From Ferribacterium limneticum (GTDB lineage: Bacteria > Pseudomonadota > Gammaproteobacteria > Burkholderiales > Rhodocyclaceae), in assembly GCF_020510625.1 (NCBI RefSeq), contig NZ_CP075191.1, positions 658,001 through 722,000 of the forward strand: DNA of 64,000 nucleotides, in the 5' to 3' direction. The position numbers and the translations under genes are program-made. Below the pieces are notes generated by a model that saw only the letters and a program-made list of their open reading frames with translations, ran no database searches and was not told where the DNA came from. Below, piece after piece: positions 46,028-54,431 of this stretch (positions within the stretch are counted from its first letter, which is position 1; the number at the start of each line of letters is the position of its first letter).

Positions 46028-47527
46028 TTACTTGTCGTTGCTTTGCAGGCTCTTCAGCAACTCTGCCGAGCCCTTGTCTTCTTCAGCGCCATCCTTCTGC
46101 GCATCCGGTTCCTCTTCGCTCGGTTTCATCAGCGAGTCGAGGTCGACCGCAGCCGGCGCCTTGCCTTCCTTCTCCAGGCGCTGCTGTTCCTTCTGCGCCT
46201 CGTCGCCGTAGCTGACGATGTTCGGGAAGATGATGATCAGCGCGACCATGATGATCTGGATACAGACGAAGGGAATGGCACCCCAGTAAATATCCGTCGT
46301 CTTCACCGAGCTGGGCGCGACCGAGCGCAGGTAGAACAGCGCAAAGCCGAAGGGCGGGTGCATGAACGAGGTCTGCATGTTGACCGCGAGCAGCACGCCG
46401 AACCAGACCAGATCGATGCCCAGCTTGTCCGCCACTGGTGCGAGCAGCGGCACGATGATGAAGGACAGTTCGAAGAAGTCGAGGAAGAAGGCCAGCACGA
46501 AAACCAGGATGTTGACCACGATCAGGAAGCCGACCTGGCCGCCGGGCAGGCCGAGCAGGAGGTGCTCGACCCACAGGTCGCCATTGACGCCACGGAAGAC
46601 CAGGCCGAACACAGTCGAGCCGACCAGAATGAAGACCACGAAGGACGACAGCTTGCCGGTGGTTTCCATGGCCTGCTTGAGCAGCTTCATGGTGATCCGC
46701 TTGCGGGCCAGGGCGAGGATCAGTGCGCCGGCTGCACCCATGGCGCCGCCTTCGGTCGGCGTTGCAATGCCGAGGAAGATGGTGCCGAGAACGAGGAAGA
46801 TCAGGACCAGCGGCGGCACCAGCGTGGTCAGCACGCGCAGCATCAGCTTGAGGCCGCGCAGCGAGCGGGCTTCCGGCGGCAGGGCCGGGCAGGCGTTGGG
46901 CTTGAGGACGCTCAGGATGGCCACGTAGCCGACATACAGCGTGGTCAGCACCAGGCCCGGAACCATGGCGCCTTCGTACATGTCGCCAACCGACTTGCCG
47001 AGCTGGTCGGCCATGATGATCAGTACCAGCGACGGCGGGATAATCTGGGCCAGCGTGCCGGAGGCGGCGATGACACCCGAGGCGAGCCGCTTGTCGTAGC
47101 CGTAGCGCAGCATGATGGGCAGCGAGATCAGACCCATCGAGATCACCGAGGCAGCCACCACGCCGGTCGTTGCCGCGAGGAGCGCGCCAACGAAGATCAC
47201 CGCGTAGGCGAGGCCGCCGCGCATCGGGCCAAACAGCTGGCCGATGGTGTCGAGCAAGTCCTCGGCCATGCCGGATCGTTCAAGTATCAGCCCCATGAAG
47301 GTGAAGAAGGGAATGGCCAGCAGCGTGTCGTTGGCCATGATGCCGAAGATGCGCTCGGGTAGTGCCTGGAACAGCGCCGGGGTCAGCAGGCCGAGTTCGA
47401 TGCCGATCAGGCCGAAAACGATGCCGTTGGCCGCCAGGGCAAAGGCGACCGGGTAGCCGAAGAGCAGGAACAGGACGAGGGCACCGAACATCAGCGGTGC
47501 CATATTGGCAATCATGAACTCCGCCAT
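46028..47527 (-). CDS. dctM: TRAP transporter large permease (DctM/TakM-like)
   Basis: A 499-residue inner-membrane protein with about 12 hydrophobic helices. Typical DctM features include PFFTFMGLILERSGMAEDLL near residue 75, IPPSLVLIIMADQLG and LDFFELSFIIVPLLAP. It is the ion-coupled channel subunit that accepts solute from the periplasmic binding protein. The last 70 or so residues are unusual: a highly charged, probably cytoplasmic tail (EEEPDAQKDGAEEDKG) not needed for the core fold. It overlaps the dctQ gene by one base. The likely partners are the two TakP-like binding proteins 1.6-4 kb away on the other strand. Confidence 0.93.
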   Translation of the reverse strand: MAEFMIANMAPLMFGALVLFLLFGYPVAFALAANGIVFGLIGIELGLLTPALFQALPERIFGIMANDTLLAIPFFTFMGLILERSGMAEDLLDTIGQLFGPMRGGLAYAVIFVGALLAATTGVVAASVISMGLISLPIMLRYGYDKRLASGVIAASGTLAQIIPPSLVLIIMADQLGKSVGDMYEGAMVPGLVLTTLYVGYVAILSVLKPNACPALPPEARSLRGLKLMLRVLTTLVPPLVLIFLVLGTIFLGIATPTEGGAMGAAGALILALARKRITMKLLKQAMETTGKLSSFVVFILVGSTVFGLVFRGVNGDLWVEHLLLGLPGGQVGFLIVVNILVFVLAFFLDFFELSFIIVPLLAPVADKLGIDLVWFGVLLAVNMQTSFMHPPFGFALFYLRSVAPSSVKTTDIYWGAIPFVCIQIIMVALIIIFPNIVSYGDEAQKEQQRLEKEGKAPAAVDLDSLMKPSEEEPDAQKDGAEEDKGSAELLKSLQSNDK

Positions 47528-48120
47528 TATTTGGCCTCCTGTGCTTTGGCGGCGGCAATCGCTGCAGCCAGTTCTTCTTCGGCCGTCGGGCCTTTCTTCT
47601 TGTCGTTCGGGTCGTCAATCATTCCGGCCAGGAAGGCGAAGCGCTTGAACAGTTCCGAAACACCTTGCAGGGCGAGCAGCGTGAAGGCGATCGGCAGCAG
47701 GATCTTGACCGGCCAGCGGAGCAGGCCGCCGGCATTGGCTGACATCTCGTTGATCTTGATCGACTCGGCGATCAGCGGCAGCGATAGCCAGAGAACCAGA
47801 ATGACCATGGGCAACAGGAAGAACAGGGTGCCGATGATGTCGATCACGGCGAGGCCGCGCGGCGACAGCTTGCCGGACAGTACGTCGATCCGGACATGTT
47901 CGTTGCGTTGCAGCGTATAAGGGGAGCACAGCAGAAATACGGCGGCAAACAGATACCACTGAATTTCCAGCAGGCCATTTGAACTATAGTCAAACACGAA
48001 GCGCACAACGGCATTGGCAGAGCTGACGATAGTCATCAGCAATACCAGCCAGAATGCGCCCTTGGCAACACGCTCGTTGAGCCAGTCGATCAGCTGCGAG
48101 AGCTTGAGCAGAAGGGTCAC
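47527..48120 (-). CDS. dctQ: TRAP transporter small permease (DctQ/TakQ-like)
   Basis: A 197-residue membrane protein with four helices, at the long end for DctQ and consistent with the 2-oxoacid (TakQ) group. Signature parts are NAVVRFVFDYSSNGLLEIQWYLFAAVFLL, seen here near residue 38, and NEHVRIDVLSGKLSPRG, the conserved DctQ motif, near 78. A charged C-terminal tail follows the last helix. It is the first gene of a two-gene operon with dctM and diverges from the histidine phosphatase gene. Confidence 0.92.
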   Translation of the reverse strand: MTLLLKLSQLIDWLNERVAKGAFWLVLLMTIVSSANAVVRFVFDYSSNGLLEIQWYLFAAVFLLCSPYTLQRNEHVRIDVLSGKLSPRGLAVIDIIGTLFFLLPMVILVLWLSLPLIAESIKINEMSANAGGLLRWPVKILLPIAFTLLALQGVSELFKRFAFLAGMIDDPNDKKKGPTAEEELAAAIAAAKAQEAK

Positions 48121-48222
48121 GAAAAGTCCTCCTCGATTGATAAAATTCCCGACTTCTGATGTGGCCGGGGTTAATTGAAAATCCTAGTGCGCCCAATTTA
48201 CAGCGAAGGTCATAGTTCGAAA

Positions 48223-48879
48223 ATGGTGGAAATCCCTACAAGCCAGCCAACGCGCATCTGCCTGGTGCGCCATGGCGAAACAGAGTGGAACGCGGAGCGG
48301 CGCATCCAGGGCCAGATCGACATCGGTCTTAACGACACCGGCAAGCGCCAGGCCGTTGCCGCCGGTCGCTGGCTCAGATCTGCCGGTATTGTCGCGCTCT
48401 ACAGCAGCGATCTCAAGCGGGCATGGACCACGGCACAATCGATTGGTACCGAACTCGGCCTGGCGCCGACGCCCGTGCCCGAGATGCGCGAACGCCGCTA
48501 TGGCGTGTTCGAAGGGCTGACCTACGACGAAGCGAAGGCGAATCACCCGGATGGCTACGCTGCCTTCGAGGGGCGCAACGCCGAGTACGATTTCGAGAAC
48601 GGCGAGAGCCTGCGTGCCATGTTCGATCGCGTTACCGGCAAGCTCAAGGAACTGGCGGCGCGGCACGCCGGGGAAACCATCGCCATTGTGTTGCACGGTG
48701 GCGTACTAGACATCATCAACCGCTTCGTGCGTGGCAACTCGCTCGAAACACCGCGCGATTTCCTGATTCCCAACGCCGGTATCAACTGGATAGCCACGGT
48801 CGACGGCCAGTGGACCCTCAAAACCTGGGGTGAAACCGATCATCTGGAACCCGGCGCCCTTGATGAGCTTCCGGCGTGA
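48223..48879 (+). CDS. Histidine phosphatase family protein (phosphoglycerate-mutase-like)
   Basis: A 218-residue member of the branch-1 histidine phosphatase superfamily. The phospho-accepting His is in LVRHGETEWN near residue 14. The second Arg is in YSSDLKRAWTTA, the acid is in MRERRYGVFEGLT, and the second His is in VLHGGVLDII near 160. The family includes phosphatases for phosphoglycerate, alpha-ribazole phosphate (CobC) and others; the substrate here is open. The ATG at 48223 is preferred to a TTG at 48175, though neither has a strong Shine-Dalgarno. It sits 39 bases before glyA in the same direction. Confidence 0.85.
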   Translation: MVEIPTSQPTRICLVRHGETEWNAERRIQGQIDIGLNDTGKRQAVAAGRWLRSAGIVALYSSDLKRAWTTAQSIGTELGLAPTPVPEMRERRYGVFEGLTYDEAKANHPDGYAAFEGRNAEYDFENGESLRAMFDRVTGKLKELAARHAGETIAIVLHGGVLDIINRFVRGNSLETPRDFLIPNAGINWIATVDGQWTLKTWGETDHLEPGALDELPA

Positions 48880-48918
48880 TAAAATTCCACCCCTTTTCAA
48901 TGGCTTGAGGCTATCCCC

Positions 48919-50169
48919 ATGTTTTCCGCGAAAGACACCCTGGCAAAAGTTGACCCCGAACTCTGGAAGGCGATCGAAGCCGAAAACCAGCGTCAGGAAG
49001 ACCACATCGAACTGATCGCGTCCGAAAACTACGTGAGCAAGGCCGTCATGGAAGCCCAGGGCTCCCAGCTCACCAACAAGTACGCCGAAGGTTACCCGGG
49101 CAAGCGCTACTACGGCGGCTGCGAATTCGTCGACATCGCCGAGCAGATCGCCATCGATCGCCTGAAGAAGCTGTTTGGCGCCGAAGCTGCCAACGTTCAG
49201 CCGAACTCCGGTTCGCAGGCCAATCAGGCCGTGCTCATGGCTTTTGCCAAGCCGGGTGACACCATCATGGGCATGAGCCTGGCCGAAGGCGGCCATCTGA
49301 CCCACGGCATGGCGCTCAACATGTCCGGAAAGTGGTTCAACGTCGTTTCCTACGGCCTGAACGAGAAGGAAGAGATCGACTATCCGCGCATGGAAGCGCT
49401 GGCTCGCGAGCATAAGCCGAAGATCATCGTCGCTGGTGCCTCGGCCTACGCCCTGCGTATCGACTGGGAACGCTTCGCCAAGATTGCCAAGGAAGTCGGC
49501 GCCATTTTCTGGGTCGACATGGCCCACTACGCCGGCCTGATCGCCGCAGGTTTCTACCCGAACCCGGTGCCCTTCGCCGATGTCGTGACCTCGACCACGC
49601 ACAAGACCCTGCGCGGCCCGCGCGGCGGCGTCATCCTGATGAAGGCCGAGCACGAAAAGGCCCTCAATTCCGCCATCTTCCCCGGCCTGCAAGGCGGCCC
49701 GCTCGAGCATGTCATCGCCGCCAAGGCTGTTGCCTTCAAGGAAGCCGCGACGCCGGAATTCAAGAACTACCAGGAACAGGTCATCAACAACGCCCGCGTC
49801 ATGGCCCGCGTACTCGGCGAAGAACGCGGCCTGCGCGTGGTTTCCGGCCGCACCGAGAGCCACGTCTTCCTGCTCGACCTGCGCGCCAAGAACATCACTG
49901 GCAAGGAAGCCGAGGCAGCACTGGGTCGTGCCCACATCACGGTCAACAAGAATGGCATTCCGAACGATCCGCAGAAGCCCTTCGTCACTTCCGGCATCCG
50001 TATCGGTTCGCCGGCCATGACGACCCGCGGTTTCACCGAGATCGAAGCCGAGACGATTGCCCACCTGATCGCCGATGTGCTCGACGCACCGAACGACGAA
50101 GCTGTCGCCGCGACGGTGCGCGATAAGGTTTCGGCCCTGTGCAAGAAGTTCCCGGTCTATGGCGCCTGA
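48919..50169 (+). CDS. glyA: Serine hydroxymethyltransferase
   Basis: A 416-residue PLP enzyme, close to E. coli GlyA (417), that transfers the serine side-chain carbon to tetrahydrofolate. The internal aldimine Lys is in [15 protein letters not shown] near residue 229. [14 protein letters not shown] and [13 protein letters not shown] are conserved parts of the active site. It leads the cluster glyA-nrdR-ribD, a common order in betaproteobacteria. A palindromic repeat occupies most of the 63-base spacer to nrdR. The one-carbon units feed thymidylate and purine synthesis (thyA and folA are also in this window). Confidence 0.98.
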   Translation: MFSAKDTLAKVDPELWKAIEAENQRQEDHIELIASENYVSKAVMEAQGSQLTNKYAEGYPGKRYYGGCEFVDIAEQIAIDRLKKLFGAEAANVQPNSGSQANQAVLMAFAKPGDTIMGMSLAEGGHLTHGMALNMSGKWFNVVSYGLNEKEEIDYPRMEALAREHKPKIIVAGASAYALRIDWERFAKIAKEVGAIFWVDMAHYAGLIAAGFYPNPVPFADVVTSTTHKTLRGPRGGVILMKAEHEKALNSAIFPGLQGGPLEHVIAAKAVAFKEAATPEFKNYQEQVINNARVMARVLGEERGLRVVSGRTESHVFLLDLRAKNITGKEAEAALGRAHITVNKNGIPNDPQKPFVTSGIRIGSPAMTTRGFTEIEAETIAHLIADVLDAPNDEAVAATVRDKVSALCKKFPVYGA

Positions 50170-50177
50170 CTTGGTTA

Positions 50178-50210
50178 TTAGTCGCTAGTCAGTAGTTGGC
50201 TAGCGACTAA
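50178..50210. repeat. Palindromic repeat, copy 1 (glyA-nrdR spacer)
   Basis: TTAGTCGCTAG (50178-50188) and CTAGCGACTAA (50200-50210) form a perfect 11-base stem with an 11-base loop. Further AGCGACTAATAGCT sequence follows to 50228. No T-run follows, so it is not a plain terminator. A related degenerate copy lies at 52542-52594. Confidence 0.7.
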
Positions 50211-50232
50211 CAACCAGCGACTAATAGCTAAC

Positions 50233-50697
50233 ATGAAATGTCCTTTCTGCGGTGCCGAGGATACGGCGGTTGCCGATACCCGTCTGAACGATGACGCCGA
50301 TGTCGTTCGGCGCCGCCGGAAGTGCAATGCCTGCGACAAGCGTTTCACAACCTACGAGCGGGCTGAAATCCAGCTGCCGCAAGTGGTCAAGAAAAATGGC
50401 CTGCGTACCGAGTTCAGTCGCGGCAAGCTGCGCGCCAGTCTGGAGCTGGCCCTGCGCAAGCGTCCGGTGTCCATCGAGTCGGTCGATGCTGCTGTCGCCG
50501 ATATCGAGGAAAGATTGCTGGCCGCCGGTGAGCGCGAAGTGAGCACGCAGCAACTCGGCGAGCTGGTCATGCGCGAGCTGAAGAAGCTCGACAAGGTGGC
50601 GTATATCCGCTTCGCCTCGGTTTACCGTAATTTCGAAGACGTGGATGCCTTCTCCAAGGCCATCCGCGAAGTTTCCCCCGCCGCCAAGAAAAAATGA
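50233..50697 (+). CDS. nrdR: Transcriptional repressor NrdR
   Basis: A 154-residue regulator of ribonucleotide reductase genes. The N-terminal zinc ribbon has [11 protein letters not shown] and [13 protein letters not shown] (four Cys), followed by an ATP-cone domain ([29 protein letters not shown], shortened here). It senses ATP/dATP and binds NrdR boxes; none were searched outside this window. It follows glyA and overlaps ribD by four bases (ATGA). Confidence 0.97.
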   Translation: MKCPFCGAEDTAVADTRLNDDADVVRRRRKCNACDKRFTTYERAEIQLPQVVKKNGLRTEFSRGKLRASLELALRKRPVSIESVDAAVADIEERLLAAGEREVSTQQLGELVMRELKKLDKVAYIRFASVYRNFEDVDAFSKAIREVSPAAKKK

Positions 50698-51782
50698 GCT
50701 TTACCGCCGTCGATCACGGCATGATGGCGCGCGCCCTGCGGTTGGCCGAGCGTGGGCTATGGACCACATCGCCGAATCCCCGTGTTGGTTGTGTGCTGCT
50801 CCGCGCAGGTGAAGTCGTTGGCGAAGGCTGGCACGAGAAGGCCGGCGAACCGCATGCCGAAGTTCATGCGCTGCGCGCTGCCGGCGAAAAAGCCAAGGGT
50901 GCCACGGCGTATGTGACGCTGGAGCCGTGCAGCCATCATGGTCGCACGCCGCCTTGCGCCGAGGCGCTGATCGCCGCTGGCGTTTCCCGGGTCGTGGCGG
51001 CAATGACCGATCCCAATCCGCTGGTTTCCGGCAAAGGCCTGGCCTTGCTGCAGGCCGCCGGTATCGAAACAGCCAGTGGCTTGCTCGAAAGCGAAGCGCG
51101 TGAACTGAATATCGGTTTCGTTTCACGAATGACCCGTGGCCGCCCGTGGCTGCGCCTGAAAGTCGCGGCCAGTCTGGACGGCAAGACGGCCTTGAATAAT
51201 GGGGTCAGCCAGTGGATTACCGGCCCCGATGCCCGGCGCGATGGCCATGCCTGGCGGGCTCGCGCCTGTGCGATCCTGACGGGGATTGGCACCGTGCGTG
51301 ATGATGATCCGCAACTGTCGGTACGCGATGTGGCGACGATCCGGCAACCGCAGCGAGTGGTTGTCGATAGCAAGTTTGAGACGCCGCTCGGCGCGAAGAT
51401 TCTTCAGGGCGGGCCGGTGCTGATTGCCGGGGCGGTGGCCAATGCTGAAAGAATTGCAGCATTGCGCTCGGCCGGCGCGGAGGTGCTGATTCTGCCCAAT
51501 CCATCGGGCAAGGTGGATTTGCAGGCGCTGCTAGAAATGCTGGCGCAGCGCGGCATCAATGAAGTGCATGCCGAAGCCGGCTTCAAGCTGAATGGCTCTC
51601 TGTTGCGCGAAAATCTGGTCGATGAACTACTGCTTTACTTGGCGCCCTGCCTGATTGGCCATGAAGCGAGTGGCCTGTTCAATCTGCCGGCGCTGACTAC
51701 CCTAGACGACAAGCGCTGCTTGCAGATTCGCGATCTTCGCCAGGTTGGTGCAGATATTCGCCTGATCGCACGTTTCCGCTAG
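50694..51782 (+). CDS. ribD: Riboflavin biosynthesis deaminase/reductase RibD
   Basis: A 362-residue bifunctional enzyme of riboflavin synthesis. The N-terminal deaminase domain has HAEVHALR and [16 protein letters not shown] (zinc ligands His, Cys, Cys). The C-terminal reductase begins near residue 145 ([14 protein letters not shown]) and contains [14 protein letters not shown] and [15 protein letters not shown]. Length matches E. coli RibD (367). It starts on an ATGA overlap with nrdR. Its last 86 bases overlap the convergent ThiF-like gene, an unusually deep tail-to-tail overlap. Confidence 0.96.
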   Translation: MSFTAVDHGMMARALRLAERGLWTTSPNPRVGCVLLRAGEVVGEGWHEKAGEPHAEVHALRAAGEKAKGATAYVTLEPCSHHGRTPPCAEALIAAGVSRVVAAMTDPNPLVSGKGLALLQAAGIETASGLLESEARELNIGFVSRMTRGRPWLRLKVAASLDGKTALNNGVSQWITGPDARRDGHAWRARACAILTGIGTVRDDDPQLSVRDVATIRQPQRVVVDSKFETPLGAKILQGGPVLIAGAVANAERIAALRSAGAEVLILPNPSGKVDLQALLEMLAQRGINEVHAEAGFKLNGSLLRENLVDELLLYLAPCLIGHEASGLFNLPALTTLDDKRCLQIRDLRQVGADIRLIARFR

Positions 51783-52524
51783 GTCCGCAAACTGCGCAGT
51801 CGCTGTCTTTCTTGAAACGGACGCTGCGCCATTCCATGCTCAGCGCATCCAGCAGGAGCAGCCGCCCCGTCAGCGCTTCACCAATCCCCGCCGCCAGTTT
51901 CAGCGCCTCGGCTGCCTGCATGGTACCGATGATGCCGGTCAGCGGGGCGAAAACGCCCATTACCGCACAGCGCACTTCCTCGACATCCTCCCCTTCCGGA
52001 AACAGGCAGTGGTAGCACGGCGAATCATCCCGGCGCAGGTCGTAGACGCTGATCTGGCCATCGAAACGGACGGCAGCACCGGATACCAGCGGCTTTCTAT
52101 GATGAACGCAGGCGCGATTGATGGCGTGACGCGTTGCAAAATTGTCGGTGCAGTCGAGCACGATATCGGCGCTGCTCACCAGTGCGTCAAGCGCAGCACC
52201 GGAAAGACGTTGCTGGAGCGGGACGATTTCTATCTCGGGGTTGATGGCGCTTAGCGCCTGCCTGCCGGATTCCGCCTTGGGCAAACCAACGCGAGCCTGC
52301 GTGTGCAGGATTTGCCGCTGCAGGTTGGTGAAATCAACGGTGTCGTCATCGACGAGGGTGATTTTGCCTATCCCCGCCGAGGCGAGATAAAGCGCAGCGG
52401 GAGAACCCAGGCCGCCGGCGCCGATGACCAGCGCATGTGATCCGAGAATTCGCGCCTGGCCTTCGATGCCCAGGGCGTCCAGCAGAATATGCCGGCTATA
52501 GCGGAGAAGCTGGTCGTCAGTCAT
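51697..52524 (-). CDS. ThiF/MoeB/HesA-family E1-like adenylyltransferase
   Basis: A 275-residue protein that would adenylate the C-terminus of a small sulfur carrier (ThiS or MoaD). LLRYSRHILLDALG opens the protein. GAGGLGSPAALYLASAGIG near residue 34 is the nucleotide loop, and DCTDNFATRHAINRAC is conserved. Zinc ligands appear as CYHCLFP and CAVCG. ThiF and MoeB cannot be separated by this alone; no thi or moa genes adjoin. The last 30 or so residues, after CAVCG, are read from sequence overlapping ribD and look non-conserved, so the family domain is complete before the overlap is used up. Confidence 0.9.
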   Translation of the reverse strand: MTDDQLLRYSRHILLDALGIEGQARILGSHALVIGAGGLGSPAALYLASAGIGKITLVDDDTVDFTNLQRQILHTQARVGLPKAESGRQALSAINPEIEIVPLQQRLSGAALDALVSSADIVLDCTDNFATRHAINRACVHHRKPLVSGAAVRFDGQISVYDLRRDDSPCYHCLFPEGEDVEEVRCAVMGVFAPLTGIIGTMQAAEALKLAAGIGEALTGRLLLLDALSMEWRSVRFKKDSDCAVCGPSGNVRSGEYLHQPGEDRESASSACRLG

Positions 52525-52541
52525 TGTGTCGCTGGTAATTT

Positions 52542-52594
52542 GTCGCTAGTCAGCACGATCTGTTGCTAACAACTACATGCTATCGACTAATGAC
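52542..52594. repeat. Palindromic repeat, copy 2 (degenerate)
   Basis: GTCGCTAGTCAG at 52542-52553 is identical to 50181-50192. The right arm is degenerate (GCTATCGACTAATGACTA). It lies between the ThiF-like gene and the next leftward gene. Confidence 0.55.
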
Positions 52595-52998
52595 TATTTA
52601 TATTCCCGCCACTCCGGCGGTGTGTCGTCGTGGTCGCCATGCGGGTGCTGCTCCCAGGCTTGCACATAGGCTTCCTGGGCCGAGCGTTTCAGTCGCCTTT
52701 CGGGCGCGCCGAGGTTGTGCAGCTGGGTGTCTTCGACGTAATAGATCAGCGCCCGGGTCAGCTTGGTCATCAAGGTGTTGTCGAGGTGATAACCCTTGTC
52801 GACCAGATGTTCGTCGAGTTCGCGTAGCGTGTGATCCTGCAGGTCATAGCTGACGCCCAGCGAACGCTTTTCGTATTTCGGCTGGATGTCGACGGCATCC
52901 AGCCGCTGCAGGTCATCGGCTGCTTCCGGCACCTGGCCGGGCGGGAACTTGGAGAACTGAATCTCCCGTTTTTTCTTGAGGTCTGTGCCGGCCATCAT
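52594..52998 (-). CDS. Conserved small protein, unknown function
   Basis: A 134-residue soluble, charged protein with no membrane segment. Recognisable features are a basic start (DLKKKREIQFSKFPPGQVP), a central LGVSYDLQDHTLRELDEHLVDKGYHL, and an acidic, His-rich end (HPHGDHDDTPPEWREYK). I know of no assigned function. It lies 17 bases after the ctpA stop on the same strand, so it is probably part of the EnvC-CtpA operon. Codon use is like the neighbours, so it is likely native. The second Met (52995) could be the start. Confidence 0.65.
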   Translation of the reverse strand: MMAGTDLKKKREIQFSKFPPGQVPEAADDLQRLDAVDIQPKYEKRSLGVSYDLQDHTLRELDEHLVDKGYHLDNTLMTKLTRALIYYVEDTQLHNLGAPERRLKRSAQEAYVQAWEQHPHGDHDDTPPEWREYK

Positions 52999-53015
52999 CC
53001 CTCCTGTTCAGTAAG

Positions 53016-54431
53016 CTATTGGGTTTTATTCTGCATGATCTGCAGACCCTTGAGCAGGTTTATCGCCTGCTGGAACTGGTAGTCGCTCTTGCTGGCATAT
53101 TCCAGTCGTTGCGGCAGTTCGTCCTCCGCCTCTTCCTTGCCATTCTTGTCCTTGCCGGATTTGGCCGGTGTCTTGGCTTGCGGCTTGGTATCGGCCTTGG
53201 GAGCTTCCTTGTCGCGGTCGTTGCTCAGATGGCGGTCAAGATCGGCCTCGCGCAGGCGCATTGACGCCGCGGCGTTGCCGTTCAGGCTTTCCTCGACGAC
53301 GATGTCCGGCGTGATGCCCTTGGCCTGGATCGAGCGACCTTCCGGTGTGTAGTAGCGGGCCGTGGTCAGCTTGATTGCGGTGTTACCAGGCAGGGGCAGT
53401 ACGGATTGCACGGAGCCTTTGCCGAAGGTCTGGGTGCCGACGATGACGGCACGTTTGTGATCCTGCAGTGCGCCGGCGACGATTTCGGATGCCGAGGCCG
53501 AGCCACCATTGACCAGCACGACCATCGGCACCTTCTTGGCTTCAATCGGCATGGCTTTCAGCGGGTCTTCCTTGGTGCCGCGCAGGTAATCCTGAGTGCG
53601 GGCCCTGAATTCCTGCTTGGCATCCTCGGTGCGGCCGTCGGTCGAAACTACCTTGACGTCGGGCGGCAGGAAGGCGGCGGAAACGCCGATGGCGCCATTG
53701 AGCAGGCCGCCCGGATCGTTACGCAGGTCGAGGACCAGGCCTTGCAGCTTGTTGCCATCCTTGTAGAGGCCAGTCACGTGCTTGGCCAGTTCGGCGATGG
53801 TGTTTTCCTGGAACTGGGTGATTCGAACCCAGCCATAACCTGGTTCGATCAGTTTGGATTTGACACTCTGGACCTTGATTACTTCGCGGACCAGGGTCAG
53901 TTCGATCGGTTTTGTTTCACCCTTGCGGATGATCGACAGCTTGATCGGCGTCTTCGGCTTGCCGCGCATTTTCTTGACGGCTTCGGATAGCGTCAGGCCC
54001 TTGACCATCGTGTCATCGAGCTTGAAGATCAGATCGCCTGATTTGACGCCAGCGCGATAGGCTGGCGTGTCCTCGATGGGCGAAACGACCTTGACCAGGC
54101 CGTCTTCCATGCCGACTTCAATGCCCAAGCCGCCAAATTCGCCCTGTGTGCCGACCTGCAGATCCTTGAAGGCATCGACATCAAGATAGGCCGAGTGTGG
54201 ATCAAGGTTGGCCAGCATGCCGGAGATGGCATTGGTGATCATTTTCTTGTCTTCGACCGGCTCGACATAGCCCTGTTTGATGGCGCTATAGACCTCTGCG
54301 AAGGTGCGCAGCTCCTCGATCGGCAGTCCGGGCTTCGCTTCCTTGTCGGCGAGTGCCGGGAAGTTCAGGCTGATCAGTGCGCCGGCGACGAATGCGCCTA
54401 CGGTCAAGCTAATGGTTTTCGTTTTGCTCAT
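53016..54431 (-). CDS. ctpA: Carboxy-terminal processing protease (S41)
   Basis: A 471-residue periplasmic serine protease. A signal/anchor helix (about residues 5-28) is followed by a PDZ domain near 85-165 (GGLGIEVGMEDGLVKVVSPI, shortened) and the S41 core. The nucleophile Ser is in VNGGSASASEIVAGAL, and the Lys is in TQTFGKGSVQ. A charged, Lys/Glu-rich linker near the C-terminus is unusual. The start at 54431 is fixed by the ATGA overlap with the EnvC-like gene, giving translational coupling. CtpA-type proteases trim or degrade cell-wall hydrolases and lipoproteins, which fits the partner gene. Confidence 0.94.
   Translation of the reverse strand: MSKTKTISLTVGAFVAGALISLNFPALADKEAKPGLPIEELRTFAEVYSAIKQGYVEPVEDKKMITNAISGMLANLDPHSAYLDVDAFKDLQVGTQGEFGGLGIEVGMEDGLVKVVSPIEDTPAYRAGVKSGDLIFKLDDTMVKGLTLSEAVKKMRGKPKTPIKLSIIRKGETKPIELTLVREVIKVQSVKSKLIEPGYGWVRITQFQENTIAELAKHVTGLYKDGNKLQGLVLDLRNDPGGLLNGAIGVSAAFLPPDVKVVSTDGRTEDAKQEFRARTQDYLRGTKEDPLKAMPIEAKKVPMVVLVNGGSASASEIVAGALQDHKRAVIVGTQTFGKGSVQSVLPLPGNTAIKLTTARYYTPEGRSIQAKGITPDIVVEESLNGNAAASMRLREADLDRHLSNDRDKEAPKADTKPQAKTPAKSGKDKNGKEEAEDELPQRLEYASKSDYQFQQAINLLKGLQIMQNKTQ

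Noticed and set aside
45902..47362. A 486-codon + frame rich in Gln/His/Asp across dctM
   Set aside because: Antisense of a membrane protein typically reads as this kind of charged polymer; no Shine-Dalgarno, and dctM is clearly real.
48880..48918. Glycine riboswitch upstream of glyA
   Set aside because: The gap to the preceding gene is only 39 bases, too short for the aptamer.
48706..50064. A 452-codon minus frame across glyA
   Set aside because: Shadow of serine hydroxymethyltransferase in the complementary phase.
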